Part shown: positions 10,901 through 19,412 of the stretch, one piece after another
How the letters are laid out: each line of letters opens with the position of its first letter
Numbering within the stretch: the stretch's first letter is position 1
DNA from: Xenophilus aerolatus
Lineage (GTDB): Bacteria; Pseudomonadota; Gammaproteobacteria; Burkholderiales; Burkholderiaceae_C
DNA length: 64,000 nucleotides
Reading direction: 5' to 3'
Assembly (NCBI GenBank): GCA_029968055.1
Contig: JASCNX010000002.1
Location: 186,001-250,000, forward strand
Made by a program: the position numbers and the translations under genes
Notes under the pieces: generated by a model
Told to the model about the DNA's origin: nothing
The model's input: the letters and a program-made list of their open reading frames with translations, nothing else
Database searches by the model: none

Positions 10901-13900
10901 GGTGCTGGCCCCGGCCACCGAGGACGTGAACACGCCGGCCGGCAGCAGCGTCGGCGCGCTCTTCGCCAGCCGCTTCTCGGATGCGGCGGATGCGATCGAC
11001 AACAGCGCCCTCACGGGCGTGTCGGGCGGCACCGCGTCCGACAGCTTCTACGGCATCGCGATCAGCACCTCGGTGGTCAACACCAGCCAGGGGCGCTGGC
11101 AGTACTCGCTGAACGGCGGCACCACCTGGACGGACGTCGGTGCCCGCAACAGCGCCAACGCGCTGGTGCTGGACGCCAGCGCGCAGCTGCGCTTCGTGCC
11201 CGCGGCCAACTACCACGGCACGCCCACCGGCCTCACGGTGCGGCTGGTCGAGACCGATGCCAACGGCGATGCCAGCACCGCCGTGCCCGCCAGCGGCACG
11301 AGCGTGAACGTCGGGGCCGGCGGCGGCGCCAGCGTGTTCAGCGCCGGCACCATCGCGCTCACGACGACGGTCACCAACGTGAACGACCGCCCCACGGCGG
11401 CCAACGGCAGCATCGCCGCCGGCGTGGAGGACCAGCCCGGCAGCGGCGCCACCGTCAGCGCGCTGTACGGCGCGTCGTACAGCGACGCGACGGACAACCA
11501 GAGCGCCATCCCCGGCGGCGGCAACGCCGCCACGGCCTTCGGCGGCATCGCCGTCGTGGGCGACAACGCCACGGCGGCGCAGGGCCGCTGGGAATACGAC
11601 GCCGGCAGCGGCTGGACGGCCGTGCCGGCCGGGCTCGGCGACCGCAATGCCCTGCTGCTGCCGCCCGGTGCCTCGCTGCGCTTCGTGCCGGCGGCGGACT
11701 TCAACGGCGTGCCCGGCACGCTGGTGGTGCGGGTGTCGGACCAGGCGGTGGCCGCGGCCACCGGCGCCGACCTCGGCCCCACGGCCACGCTCGATGCCGA
11801 TGCGACCAGCCAATGGTCGCTCACGCGCACGCTGGCCACCAGCGTGCAGCCCCGCAACGACGCGCCGCAGCTCGGCGGCAGCGCCACCAACCCCACGCTG
11901 ACCGAGAACGGGCAGACCGGCACCGGCGTCAGCGTGCCCAGCGCCGCGCTGCTCGGCGGCGCCTTCGTGACCGACGTCGACCCGGCCACCACCGCGGCCC
12001 TGGCCGCCAGCGTGGTCGGCGGCGGGCGCATCACCGTCACGCTGGACCGCTACGTGGCCGGCGACCTGCTGTTCGTCGACGGCACGCTGCCAACGGGCGT
12101 GGTCGCCAGCGGCGGCAATGCCGGGGCGCTGACCATCGTCTTCGACGCCGACACCACCTTCGCGCAGGTGCAGGCGGTGCTGAATGCCCTCGCCTACAGC
12201 AGCAGCAGCGACAACCCGACCGACTACGGCACCGCGCCCACCCGCGCGTACACCGTGGTCTTCAACGACGGCAACAACGCGCAGGCCGGCGGCAATGCCG
12301 GCGGCCCCGCCGCGCTGGACAGCAACGCCATCACCGGCCTCATCACACTGGTGGCCACCAACGACGCCCCGCGCGCCAACGACGATGCGCGCAGCGTCAC
12401 CGAGGACGGCGCGGCGATCGCCGGCAACCTCATCACCGGCGGCGCCGCCGGCGACGTGGCCGACACCGATCCCGACAACCGCCTGGCCGACCTGCGCGCC
12501 GTGGCCGTGCGCACCGGCCCCGAAGCCGGGAGCGGCACGGCAGGCGCGGTCGGCAGCCCGTTGGCGGGCCTCTACGGCACGCTGGTGCTCGGCGCCGACG
12601 GCAGCTACACGTACACGCTGGACAACGACAACCCGCTGGTCAATGCCCTGAAGACCGGCGACACGCTCACCGAGTTCTACACCTACACCGTGTCCGACGG
12701 GGCGGGCGGCACCGACACGGCCCAGTTCACCATCACCATCCAGGGCCGCACGGACGGCACGCCGGGCATCGTGCCGGTGGATGGCAACGGCGCGGCGACG
12801 GGCCAGGCCGAAGTGCGCGAGGCGGGCCTGGTCGACGGCGCGGGCAGGCCGGACACGTCCGAGCGCACGAGCGGCAGCATCACGGTGAGCGCGGCCGACG
12901 GCCTGCAGAGCGTGACGGTGGGCGGCACGACGCTGACGCCGGCGCAGCTGTCGGCCCTGGGCACGACGCCGGTGAGCATCGACACGGGCGAAGGCACGCT
13001 GGTGCTGACGGGCTTCACGGCCAGCGCGACGGTGGGCGGGGTGCCCACGGGCGGCACGCTGGCGTACACGTACACGCTGAAGGCGCCGCTGTCGCAGCCG
13101 GGCGCGAGCGAGAGCACGGATGCGATCGCGCTGCAGGTGGTGGACGCGGCGGGCGTCACAAGCACGGGCACGCTGACGGTGCGCATCGTGGACGACGCGC
13201 CGCAGGCGCAGCCGGACACCAACAGCGTGACCGAGGACGCGACGCAGGACACGGCCACGGGCAACGTGGTCACGGCGGGTGCGGGCATCGACCGGCTGGG
13301 CGCGGACGGCGCGGCCGCGGGCGGCCCGGTGACGGCGGTGCGCTTCGGCGCGACCACGGGCACGGTGGGCGCGGTGCTGACGACGGCGTACGGGCAGATC
13401 GTGCTCAACGCGGACGGCAGCTACACGTACACGCTGGACAACGGCAACGCGACGGTCAATGCGCTGAAGGACGGCGACACGCTCAGCGAGGTGGTGGGCT
13501 ACACCATCACCGACGCCGATGGCGATACCTCCACCAGCACGCTCACCATCACGATCCAGGGCCACACCGACGGCACGCCGGGCATCGTGCCGGTGGACGG
13601 CAACGGTGCGGCGACGGGCCAGGCCGAAGTGCGCGAAGCGGGCCTGGTCGACGGCGCGGGCGGGCCGGACACGTCCGAGCGCACGAGCGGCAGCATCACG
13701 GTGAGCGCGGCCGACGGCCTGCAGAGCGTGACGGTGGGCGGCACGACGCTGACGCCGGCGCAGCTGTCGGCGCTGGGCACGACGCCGGTGAGCATCGACA
13801 CGGGCGAAGGCACGCTGGTGCTGACGGGCTTCACGGCCAGCGCGACGGTGGGCGGGGTGCCCACGGGCGGCACGCTGGCGTACACGTACACGCTGAAGGC

Positions 13901-16637
13901 GCCGCTGTCGCAGCCGGGCGCGAGCGAGAGCACGGATGCGATCGCGCTGCAGGTGGTGGACGCGGCGGGCGTCACAAGCACGGGCACGCTGACGGTGCGC
14001 ATCGTGGACGACGCGCCGCAGGCGCAGCCGGACACCAACAGCGTGACCGAGGATGCGGCGCAGGACACGGCCACGGGCAACGTGGTCACGGCGGGTGCGG
14101 GCATCGACCGGCTGGGCGCGGACGGCGCGGCCGCGGGCGGCCCGGTGACGGCGGTCAGCTTCGGCGCGACCACGGGCACGGTGGGCGCGGTGCTGACGAC
14201 GGCGTACGGGCAGATCGTGCTCAACGCGGACGGCAGCTACACGTACACGCTGGACAACGGCAACGCGACGGTCAACGCGCTGAAGGACGGCGACACGCTG
14301 AGCGAGGTGGTGGGCTACACCATCACCGACGCCGATGGCGACACCTCCACCAGCACGCTCACCATCACCATCCAGGGCCACACCGACGCCGGCAGCGGCC
14401 CGGGCCTGGTGGTGGTCGACGGCAACGGCAGCGCGGCCGGCCAGGCCGAAGTGAACGAGCGCGGCCTGGTGGACGGCCCGGCGGGCCCCGACACCTCGGA
14501 GCGCACGACCGGCAGCATCCAGCTCAGCACGCCCGACGGGCTGCGCAGCGTCACCGTCGGCGGCACCGTCGTCACGCTGGCCCAGCTGCAGGCCCTGGGC
14601 ACCACGCCGGTGGTGATCGACACGCCCGCGGGCACGCTGGTCCTCACCGGCTTCACGGCCAGTGCCAGCGTGGGCGGCGTGCCGACGGCCAGCGAGCTGC
14701 GCTATGCGTACGTGCTCGACGGACCGCAGCAGCAGGCCGGTGCCTCCGAAAGCCTCGAGGTGATTGCCCTGGCGGTGACCGATGCCGGTGGCGCCTCGAC
14801 CGCCGGCAGCCTGGGCATCCGGATCATCGACGACGCGCCCACGGCGCTCGACGACGCGGCCGAGATCACCGAGGACGCCGCGCCCGGCTTCGTGAGCGGC
14901 AACCTGCGCGACAACGACCGCCTGGGCGCCGACCAGGCCAACGGCGTGCCCGTCACCGGCCTGGTGATCGGCGGCGTGGCCGTCGCGCCGGGCAGCGTCG
15001 TGGCGCTCGCCTACGGCACGCTGGTGGTGCAGCCCGACGGCAGCTACACCTACACCCTCGACAACGGCAACCCGGCGGTGCAGCGCCTCATCGTCGGCGA
15101 GACGCTGGTCGAGCGCATCGGCTACACCCTCACCGATGCCGATGGCGACACCAGCAGCGCGACGTTGACGGTGACCATCCGCGGCGCGAACGACGGCGCC
15201 TTCCTGACCCTGGTGGACGGCAACGGCGCCGACGCGATCGGCCAGGCCACGGTGCGCGAGTCCGGCCTGGACACGCGCGACGGCAGCCAGGCCACCACCG
15301 GGCAGATGGTGGTGGCCGCGCCCGACGGCCTGGGCAGCATCCAGGTCGGCGACGTGCTGCTCGACCCCGCGCGCCTGCAGGCGCTGGCGAATGAACCGCT
15401 GTCGATCGCCAGCGGCCGCGGCGTGCTCACGCTCACCGGCTTCGATGCCGCCACCGGCACGCTGCGCTACAGCTACCTGCTGGGTGCCGCGCAGGACCAC
15501 CGGGCCGGCGCTGTCACCGACGACTTCCAGGTCGTCGTGCGCGACCGCGACGGCGACGCCGCCAGCGGCGTGCTGCGCATCCTGGTGATCGACGACGCAC
15601 CCACGGCGCGCGACGACAGCGCCACGGTCGGCACCGCCCGGCCCGACCCGACCTCGGTCGACGGCAACGTGTTCGGCCCGGCCGGCGCCGGCCGCGGCGA
15701 CGTGGCCGACCGGCTGGGCAGCGATGCCACGGCCGCGCCCGTGACCGGCATCGCCTTCGACGGCACCGCCGGCACCGTCGGCGGGCCGGCCCTGGCGGGC
15801 CGCTACGGCAGCCTCGTCATGCGGGCCGACGGCTCCTACACCTATGCGGTCGACGCCCGCAACTCGCGCGTGCTGGCGCTCGGGTCCGGCCAGACGCTCA
15901 CCGAGGTCTTCGTCTACACCCTCACCGACGCCGACGGCAGCACCAGCCAGGCACGGCTGACGATCACGATCCAGGGCGCGTCGCAGTGGAACCCGGCCAC
16001 GGTCGACCCGGTGTGGCTGCGCGACCTGGGCGCCACGCTTCCGCGCATCGGCCAGGGCATGGCGCCGGCGCTGTTCGTGCAGCAGGCGGTGCGCGAGTCG
16101 CGCGAGATTGGCCAGCTGTTCGACGCCCGCATCGCCGCCCGCGTGGCCGGGGCCGGCGACGACGCCGGGCTGGAGCCCGCGCGCGCCGAAGTCGAGTCGC
16201 TGGGCGCGCTGCCGTCGAACGCCGAGCACGTGGGCCGCGACGGCGTGGCCTTCTCGCGTTCGCTGGTGCGCGATGCGTCCCTTGCGCTCGCCCGGCGCGG
16301 CCTGCCGCTGCCGATGCCGGCCGATGCGGCGAATGCCTTCCCCGGCTTCGAACCGACCGACGGCGCCTCCCCCGATGCGGCACCGCCGGGCGCCCGCGAT
16401 GCGGCACCCGCTGGCCGGGCCGAGGCGCCGGCGCCAGCGGCCGCCAGCGAGCGCAGCGCGAGCGACGCGCCGGTGCGCCTGCGCGTGGCCCAGCCCGGCG
16501 GGCCGGTGCCGGCGGCCGGCGATGCCGCGCCCTCGTTCTCGCAACGCATCTCCACCCAGGCCGCCGAGCACGGCACGGCGCGCGACATGGCCCGCGCGCC
16601 GGTGCGCATCCGCGTGCCGGCCCGGCCGCTGGCCTGA
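4971..16637 (+). CDS. Giant DUF4347 / cadherin-like / VCBS repeat surface protein
   Basis: This predicted secreted or surface protein has 3,888 residues. The ATG at 4971 gives MKPSSSLPEFLRPRTHRFAL followed by LESRQLFDGAA, the N-terminal motif typical of such proteins (LEPR-XLL-like). Residues ~85-240 are a DUF4347 domain with HILSHGGDG (His142) and LLYGCDVS (Cys185), a spacing reminiscent of clan CD/CHAT cysteine peptidases. Residues ~245-2470 are a chain of about a dozen cadherin- or CSPG-like modules, each ending near NDAP or NDPP. Residues ~2475-3675 are VCBS-type modules (DGSYTYTLDN), two of them near-identical. The last ~210 residues are Ala/Pro-rich and lack glycine-rich RTX nonapeptides. 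There is no Sec signal peptide. It heads an operon with TolC-, HlyD- and M50-type genes, so it is presumably their substrate, probably an adhesin. The exact role is inferred. Confidence 0.85.
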   Translation: MKPSSSLPEFLRPRTHRFALESRQLFDGAAVVEAAHADAAAAPHAAPAAPDHAGTDAAPPRSASAFEGPHAQHAEGGFSGAGAASHEVYVIDRSIANWEQLAAQVPEGARTILLDPGRSGAAQIAEALQGETGITALHILSHGGDGELILGNDTVRAGSVDAQAAAWQSIGQAMSSDGDILLYGCDVSLSSDALAQRLSALTGADVASSTDDTGSAARGGDWVLESATGRIEAKAFAATAFDGLLAAPTVDTTATGLSVAEPSTLNAPDAERGSLSGWQVADDGTGNVTVRAVVLDPGVGSLSSAATAGVTAVANGFEYTGTAAGATAWLNQLVFVASDAELGLTAAGTTVRVSVTDAENLTATRDLAVTVTPSNDPATIADARQSVAEIGSTTITSATLAALDPEVTFGSQNTTQLVYALTALPAQGYLTLSGTRLGVGSVFTQADVDANRVAYVHTATGADQNTPDSFAVRVNDGATPTSRSAQATISLDVTPFNQAPSVQGSGSVFEGQPANAADGSSAVGNFIRASGGGDDADGTLTVQLTQLPTDGTLYYTGTATINGVSQALVDHAVTAADVANGFVIAYTDRGGLRYANAGQRDNSGAGSYPFADGFNVIVRDGGGGTGTPGATADTRITITVRPVNDDPVYTGDPAPRATVTAAGDGAGTYRGGYTVTLTPAMVAATDVDSSNTNLTFRVTSQAGIDQGSILLGGAILPVGGSFTMADVLAGRVQYVQTQGAAAGDTDRFQFQVVDNAFGPRWNADGSVLTREGGVYDDAGTPGNAGDDTLRTFTFTIDLAPTTAGNGGTFTSPTFIVGQATSTFAGNDGTASRGTLVEGGSVVLRGTGYTAGEPGLSYTAGDSATGTEVPASQVIYTILGYGGGGGPGGAGVLERQTSPGVWTALGQYATFTQQDLNDGNVRFVHDGNVEDFVSTVDLRASAGVTVNDNGTLRPDSWSTTFTFYVTPVNDAPTATGSSTAVVAEGGTIGLTSGQIGIADPDDATSEPQFEGSPTLPGGGPNYAYDNDAGGSDLLRFVVDSLPTGGTLQYRDGNGAWQAVTLGQVLPASLLTADAASTGLRFVSDGSEVRNTSFQVHAVDRWDASSSQATVNIQITNVNDAPQIATDPTQADPDASSANEPLTVVEGSFARITSAMLAAYDPDSSREQVQYAITSVPTGNRIAISRDGGATFQYLGVGSSFTQRDIDNGLVYIVNRGGESDGKVYPTAPPTDRFTFTLSDGDKEQTNNQFWIYVDPANDPPVVSAPSGPINLDSATPGRNPVAGFSVSDVDTTAVTAGEQDFLQVTVRLLDASGNPFAATDYQAAGGVRIGVGSASGASVDADRNGVDDYLVLRGTRAQVQAALDALDVTFGQDRNRVFQVQVIADDRLRDGSGALAGGANGGAANQSPTPGGSPSAIDATEPDWYSAAVPTTGALAGNIAAASVAVRASSVNEVATLDGGTSATTFEDQPTRIGPALAIVVADPESEAFGLPVTVTLSVPGGQLGIGGNGTQTSIAVGGRTVAVSGDNSGTLALTGVASDIQALLRDGSLGLTYQGAANLNHDTNGALDGDVTLTVSFSDGAAGIGGDTGAGSQPNNAGNREIAIDIVPVNDAPTVAAAGGTVVLAGTTAVPGFSVGDIDDTDGGSLATTAGETDFMQVTVRLTTAAGVPLGAAQYLDGGADGVVIGSSVTGSGVTVDSTFDGTGSALVIRGTRAQINDYLSGLQVGISSAQLSNTDQGFRVEVIADDRLRDATGALTGGANGGDNPAAAGGTQAVPTAAVDPYAATPGGLGANVAQASRAVFLSSVNDPAQILVTPQTVLESSGTVLLTGIDVTDADALAGTMTATVTVPTGFTISAVAGSGGTVSGVGTASVVIRGTLAEINSRLDNLSVSLPDAPGAATAADWNGTFRVTVVVNDGGNSGDRPSTLPGDTNDPTANPGDFDYEDGSSNRLVTTRTFDVTVNPVNDAPVVVGATPVVLAPATEDVNTPAGSSVGALFASRFSDAADAIDNSALTGVSGGTASDSFYGIAISTSVVNTSQGRWQYSLNGGTTWTDVGARNSANALVLDASAQLRFVPAANYHGTPTGLTVRLVETDANGDASTAVPASGTSVNVGAGGGASVFSAGTIALTTTVTNVNDRPTAANGSIAAGVEDQPGSGATVSALYGASYSDATDNQSAIPGGGNAATAFGGIAVVGDNATAAQGRWEYDAGSGWTAVPAGLGDRNALLLPPGASLRFVPAADFNGVPGTLVVRVSDQAVAAATGADLGPTATLDADATSQWSLTRTLATSVQPRNDAPQLGGSATNPTLTENGQTGTGVSVPSAALLGGAFVTDVDPATTAALAASVVGGGRITVTLDRYVAGDLLFVDGTLPTGVVASGGNAGALTIVFDADTTFAQVQAVLNALAYSSSSDNPTDYGTAPTRAYTVVFNDGNNAQAGGNAGGPAALDSNAITGLITLVATNDAPRANDDARSVTEDGAAIAGNLITGGAAGDVADTDPDNRLADLRAVAVRTGPEAGSGTAGAVGSPLAGLYGTLVLGADGSYTYTLDNDNPLVNALKTGDTLTEFYTYTVSDGAGGTDTAQFTITIQGRTDGTPGIVPVDGNGAATGQAEVREAGLVDGAGRPDTSERTSGSITVSAADGLQSVTVGGTTLTPAQLSALGTTPVSIDTGEGTLVLTGFTASATVGGVPTGGTLAYTYTLKAPLSQPGASESTDAIALQVVDAAGVTSTGTLTVRIVDDAPQAQPDTNSVTEDATQDTATGNVVTAGAGIDRLGADGAAAGGPVTAVRFGATTGTVGAVLTTAYGQIVLNADGSYTYTLDNGNATVNALKDGDTLSEVVGYTITDADGDTSTSTLTITIQGHTDGTPGIVPVDGNGAATGQAEVREAGLVDGAGGPDTSERTSGSITVSAADGLQSVTVGGTTLTPAQLSALGTTPVSIDTGEGTLVLTGFTASATVGGVPTGGTLAYTYTLKAPLSQPGASESTDAIALQVVDAAGVTSTGTLTVRIVDDAPQAQPDTNSVTEDAAQDTATGNVVTAGAGIDRLGADGAAAGGPVTAVSFGATTGTVGAVLTTAYGQIVLNADGSYTYTLDNGNATVNALKDGDTLSEVVGYTITDADGDTSTSTLTITIQGHTDAGSGPGLVVVDGNGSAAGQAEVNERGLVDGPAGPDTSERTTGSIQLSTPDGLRSVTVGGTVVTLAQLQALGTTPVVIDTPAGTLVLTGFTASASVGGVPTASELRYAYVLDGPQQQAGASESLEVIALAVTDAGGASTAGSLGIRIIDDAPTALDDAAEITEDAAPGFVSGNLRDNDRLGADQANGVPVTGLVIGGVAVAPGSVVALAYGTLVVQPDGSYTYTLDNGNPAVQRLIVGETLVERIGYTLTDADGDTSSATLTVTIRGANDGAFLTLVDGNGADAIGQATVRESGLDTRDGSQATTGQMVVAAPDGLGSIQVGDVLLDPARLQALANEPLSIASGRGVLTLTGFDAATGTLRYSYLLGAAQDHRAGAVTDDFQVVVRDRDGDAASGVLRILVIDDAPTARDDSATVGTARPDPTSVDGNVFGPAGAGRGDVADRLGSDATAAPVTGIAFDGTAGTVGGPALAGRYGSLVMRADGSYTYAVDARNSRVLALGSGQTLTEVFVYTLTDADGSTSQARLTITIQGASQWNPATVDPVWLRDLGATLPRIGQGMAPALFVQQAVRESREIGQLFDARIAARVAGAGDDAGLEPARAEVESLGALPSNAEHVGRDGVAFSRSLVRDASLALARRGLPLPMPADAANAFPGFEPTDGASPDAAPPGARDAAPAGRAEAPAPAAASERSASDAPVRLRVAQPGGPVPAAGDAAPSFSQRISTQAAEHGTARDMARAPVRIRVPARPLA
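12756..14387 (+). repeat. Two near-identical 816-bp in-frame tandem repeats (VCBS modules)
   Basis: Positions 12756-13571 and 13572-14387 are direct repeats with an exact 816-base (272-codon) period. Only scattered substitutions are seen, for example AGG versus GGG near 12846/13662 and CGC versus AGC in the ...TAV(R/S)FGATTG segment. More diverged copies follow to ~16000. Identity at synonymous sites points to recent duplication or gene conversion. Confidence 0.92.
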
Positions 16638-16704
16638 GGCCGCATCCCGGCCCGAGACCCGAATGCCTCCCATGACCCCTTCTTCCCTTTCGAACCTGAT
16701 CCTC

Positions 16705-18594
16705 ATGAAGACCCCGATGCCCGGCGCCCCCAAGGCCGTGCTCGCGGCGGCCGCGGCGCTCGTGCTCGCGGGCTGCAGCGTCACGCCGGTACAACTCACC
16801 CAGGACGAGGTGGCCCAGCGGGTGCGCAGCGACCAGGCGCAGATGTACAAGGACGCGGCCCCCGTGTCCGCACCCGTCACCTACCCCGAAGCCCTGGCGC
16901 GCGCCCTGCGCTTCAACCTGGACTACCGCCTCAAGCTGATGGAGAGCGCGCTGGCGCGCGGCCTGCTCGACGTGTCGGCCCAGGACATGCTGCCCAAGCT
17001 GGTGGCCGACGCGGGCTACAACGACCGCAACAACGACTCGGGCGGCGTGAGCATCGGCATCGAGGACCGCCAGGTCAGCCTGCGGCCCTCGACCTCCGAG
17101 GAACGCACCCACTACTACGGCCGCGCGACCCTGTCGTGGAACGCGCTGGACTTCGGCCTGAGCTACTTCCGCGCGCGCCAGGCGGCCGACGAAGTCAACA
17201 TCGCCGAGGAGCGCCGCCGCAAGATCCTGCAGAACATCGCCCAGGACGTGCGCAACGCCTACTGGCGGGCGCTGGGCGCGCAGCGCCTGTCGGCCGAGGC
17301 CGACGCGCTGGCCTCGCGCATCCAGGAGGCGCTGGACAAGTCGCGCCAGGCCGAGCGCGCCGGCGTGCTGCCGCCCGCCCAGGGCCTGGCCTACCAGCGG
17401 GCGCTGCTGGACGCGATGTCGCTGGTCAACGCCAAGCGCCAGGAGATGCAGTTCGCCAAGCGCGAGCTGGCCGCGCTCATGAGCCTGCCGCCGGGCACGG
17501 CGTTCACGCTGGCCGACGAGGGCGCGCCGATGGCCGCCGCGCCGATGCTCATGGACACCACGCGCCTGGAGGAACTCGCACTGGCCAGCCGGCCCGAGCT
17601 GCGCGAGGAAGACTACAAGGCCCGCATCGGCGTCGTCGAGACCCGCAAGCAGATCGCGGCCCTGTTCCCCAGCCTGAACCTGTACGGTGGCCTGCGCTAC
17701 GACTCCAACCAATACCTCTACAACAATCACTGGAACGACGTCGGCCTGAGCGTCTCGATGGACCTGTTCCGCCTGGCCGCCATCCCCGCCATCACGCGCA
17801 CCAACGATGCGCGCAAGGCGACCGACGAAGCGCGCCGGCTGGCGCTGTCGATGGCCGTGCTCACGCAGGTGCGCGTGTCGATCGAGCGCTACAAGCTGGC
17901 GGTGGTGGACGAGGAGCTGGCGGCGGAATCCAGCCGCGTCGACCAGCGCCTGTCGAGCATCTCGCGCGCCGGCGCCAGCAGCCGGCTCGAAAGCGAACTG
18001 GAGGCGCTGCGCACCGACTCGCGCGCCCTGGTCTCGCGCTTCCAGCTCGCCACCGCGCATGCCGCCACGCAGGCCTCGTACGCCCGGGTGCTGAACTCCG
18101 TGGGCATCGACCTCATGCCCGAGTCGGTCACCGCCACCGACATCCCGACGCTGGCCGGCGCGATCCAGCGCAGCGACACGGCCGCGCAGGGCCAGGTCGC
18201 CACCGACGTGGCCGCCGCGGCCGCCCGGCTGCGGCCGGTGCAGGTGCGCATCTCCGGCTTGCCGGCCGGCGTGGACGAAGGCGCGGTGCGCGACGCGGTG
18301 CAGCGCATCCTCAGCCGCAACGACCTCGTGCTCGGCGACGGCCCGGACGCCCTGGCGCTCGGCCTGGCCTGGGAGCGTGCCGCGCCCTCGCCGCGCGGCA
18401 CCGGCCGCGCCCTGTGGCGCATCACACTGGCCGAGGCGGGCGGGCGCGGCCTGCTGGCGCAGGAATACGCCGCCTTCGTGCCGGCCAGCGTGAGCGACCG
18501 CGCGGTCGGCGCGCTGGCCGAGGCGGCCGCGCTGTCGGTGATCTCGGACCTGCGCCGCCACACCCGCACCGGCACCGCGGTGTCGGCCCGGTGA
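16705..18594 (+). CDS. TolC-family outer-membrane lipoprotein with C-terminal extension
   Basis: This is a 629-residue outer-membrane efflux protein (OEP/TolC family), presumably the exit duct of the export system. The ATG at 16705 gives MKTPMPGAPKAVLAAAAALV followed by a lipobox LAGC (Cys22). Two further in-frame ATGs at 16663 and 16672 would spoil the signal peptide. Two OEP repeats span residues ~60-480, with long coiled-coil helices (RRKILQNIAQDVRNAYWRAL; SRVDQRLSSISRAGASSRLE). Family members are usually 420-500 residues. The ~120 residues after ~510 (VQVRISGLPAGVDEGAVRDA...) are an extra domain not recognised here. It starts 67 bases after the giant gene and overlaps the next start codon by one base (ATGA), so it is translationally coupled. 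Confidence 0.85.
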   Translation: MKTPMPGAPKAVLAAAAALVLAGCSVTPVQLTQDEVAQRVRSDQAQMYKDAAPVSAPVTYPEALARALRFNLDYRLKLMESALARGLLDVSAQDMLPKLVADAGYNDRNNDSGGVSIGIEDRQVSLRPSTSEERTHYYGRATLSWNALDFGLSYFRARQAADEVNIAEERRRKILQNIAQDVRNAYWRALGAQRLSAEADALASRIQEALDKSRQAERAGVLPPAQGLAYQRALLDAMSLVNAKRQEMQFAKRELAALMSLPPGTAFTLADEGAPMAAAPMLMDTTRLEELALASRPELREEDYKARIGVVETRKQIAALFPSLNLYGGLRYDSNQYLYNNHWNDVGLSVSMDLFRLAAIPAITRTNDARKATDEARRLALSMAVLTQVRVSIERYKLAVVDEELAAESSRVDQRLSSISRAGASSRLESELEALRTDSRALVSRFQLATAHAATQASYARVLNSVGIDLMPESVTATDIPTLAGAIQRSDTAAQGQVATDVAAAAARLRPVQVRISGLPAGVDEGAVRDAVQRILSRNDLVLGDGPDALALGLAWERAAPSPRGTGRALWRITLAEAGGRGLLAQEYAAFVPASVSDRAVGALAEAAALSVISDLRRHTRTGTAVSAR

Positions 18595-19370
18595 TGCCGC
18601 GGCAGTTCTTGCGCGGCCTGGCGGTGGCGCTGGCCGCGCTGGCCTGCGCCGGCGTGCCGAAGGCCCAGCCCGTTGCATCGCCGCCTGCCGCCGCCGCGGC
18701 CGGCACGGCGGCGCCGGTGCGCTTCCTGGTGGTCGCCGAGCGCGAAAGCTCGTTGGCCGCCTCGACGGCCGGCCGCTTCGCGCGGGTGGCGGTCAACCTC
18801 GGCGACAGCGTGCGTGCCGGCCAGCTGCTGGCCGCGTTCGACTGCGGCGAGGTCCAGGCGCGCCGCGACGCCGCGCGTGCCGAGCTGGAGGCCGCGCGCG
18901 TGCAGTACGAGGCCAAGGTCAAGCTGCAGGGCCTGCAGTCCGCGGCCGAGGTGGAGGTCGAGCTGGCCGCCGCCAACGTCAACAAGGCGCAAAGCCAGAT
19001 CCGCGTGGTCGATGCGCAGCTCGCGCAATGCAACTTCGTGGCGCCCTTCGCCGGCCGCGTGGCCCGCGTGCACGTGAAGGTGGGCCAGGGCGTGAACCCG
19101 GGCGCTCCGGTGGTCGACATCGTCGGCAGCGGGCCGCTCAAGGCCCGCGTGAACGTGCCGTCGAACTGGCTGGCCTGGCTCAAGCCCGGCGAGCGGCTGC
19201 CGGCGCGGGTGGACGAGACCGGCGATGCGGTCGGCCTGAAGGTGGCGCGCATCTCGGCCCGCGTCGACGCGGTCAGCCAGACGGTCGAGATCGAGGCCGA
19301 CATCGAAGGCGGCGGCCCGAGCGTGCTCCCCGGCATGAGCGGTCAGGCGCGCGCGCCTGCCGGCCGATGA
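18594..19370 (+). CDS. HlyD-like periplasmic adaptor (small)
   Basis: This 258-residue periplasmic membrane-fusion (adaptor) protein begins with a Sec-type signal sequence (RQFLRGLAVALAALACAGVP). The body has the lipoyl-like halves RFARVAVNLGDSVRAGQLLA and QCNFVAPFAGRVARVHVKVG flanking a short helical hairpin (residues ~85-140), then a beta-barrel segment (KARVNVPSNWLAWL). It resembles RND/HlyD adaptors, which bridge an inner-membrane component to TolC. Its start overlaps the TolC gene stop. No RND pump or ABC transporter follows; the next genes are a second adaptor and an M50 peptidase. It is shorter than typical RND adaptors (350-400 residues), with a reduced membrane-proximal domain. Confidence 0.8.
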   Translation: MPRQFLRGLAVALAALACAGVPKAQPVASPPAAAAAGTAAPVRFLVVAERESSLAASTAGRFARVAVNLGDSVRAGQLLAAFDCGEVQARRDAARAELEAARVQYEAKVKLQGLQSAAEVEVELAAANVNKAQSQIRVVDAQLAQCNFVAPFAGRVARVHVKVGQGVNPGAPVVDIVGSGPLKARVNVPSNWLAWLKPGERLPARVDETGDAVGLKVARISARVDAVSQTVEIEADIEGGGPSVLPGMSGQARAPAGR

Positions 19371-19412
19371 GGGTGCCGGCCTCCCGGCACGCGGCAGTGC
19401 GCTGCTGAAGCG

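Noticed and set aside
12400-16000. CRISPR array or minisatellite from the tandem repetition
   Set aside because: The repeats are long, in-frame protein-coding VCBS modules without spacers.
16000-16637. RTX calcium-binding nonapeptides and a classical type I C-terminal signal
   Set aside because: No GGxGxDxUx series is present in the last ~210 residues, which are Ala/Pro/Arg-rich.
4782-16880. A 4,000-codon open frame on the minus strand opposite the giant gene
   Set aside because: It is a shadow created by the high G+C and biased codon use of the repeat protein. Its translation is Arg/His/Ala/Gly-rich with no domain, and it runs antisense to clear cadherin-like and VCBS modules.
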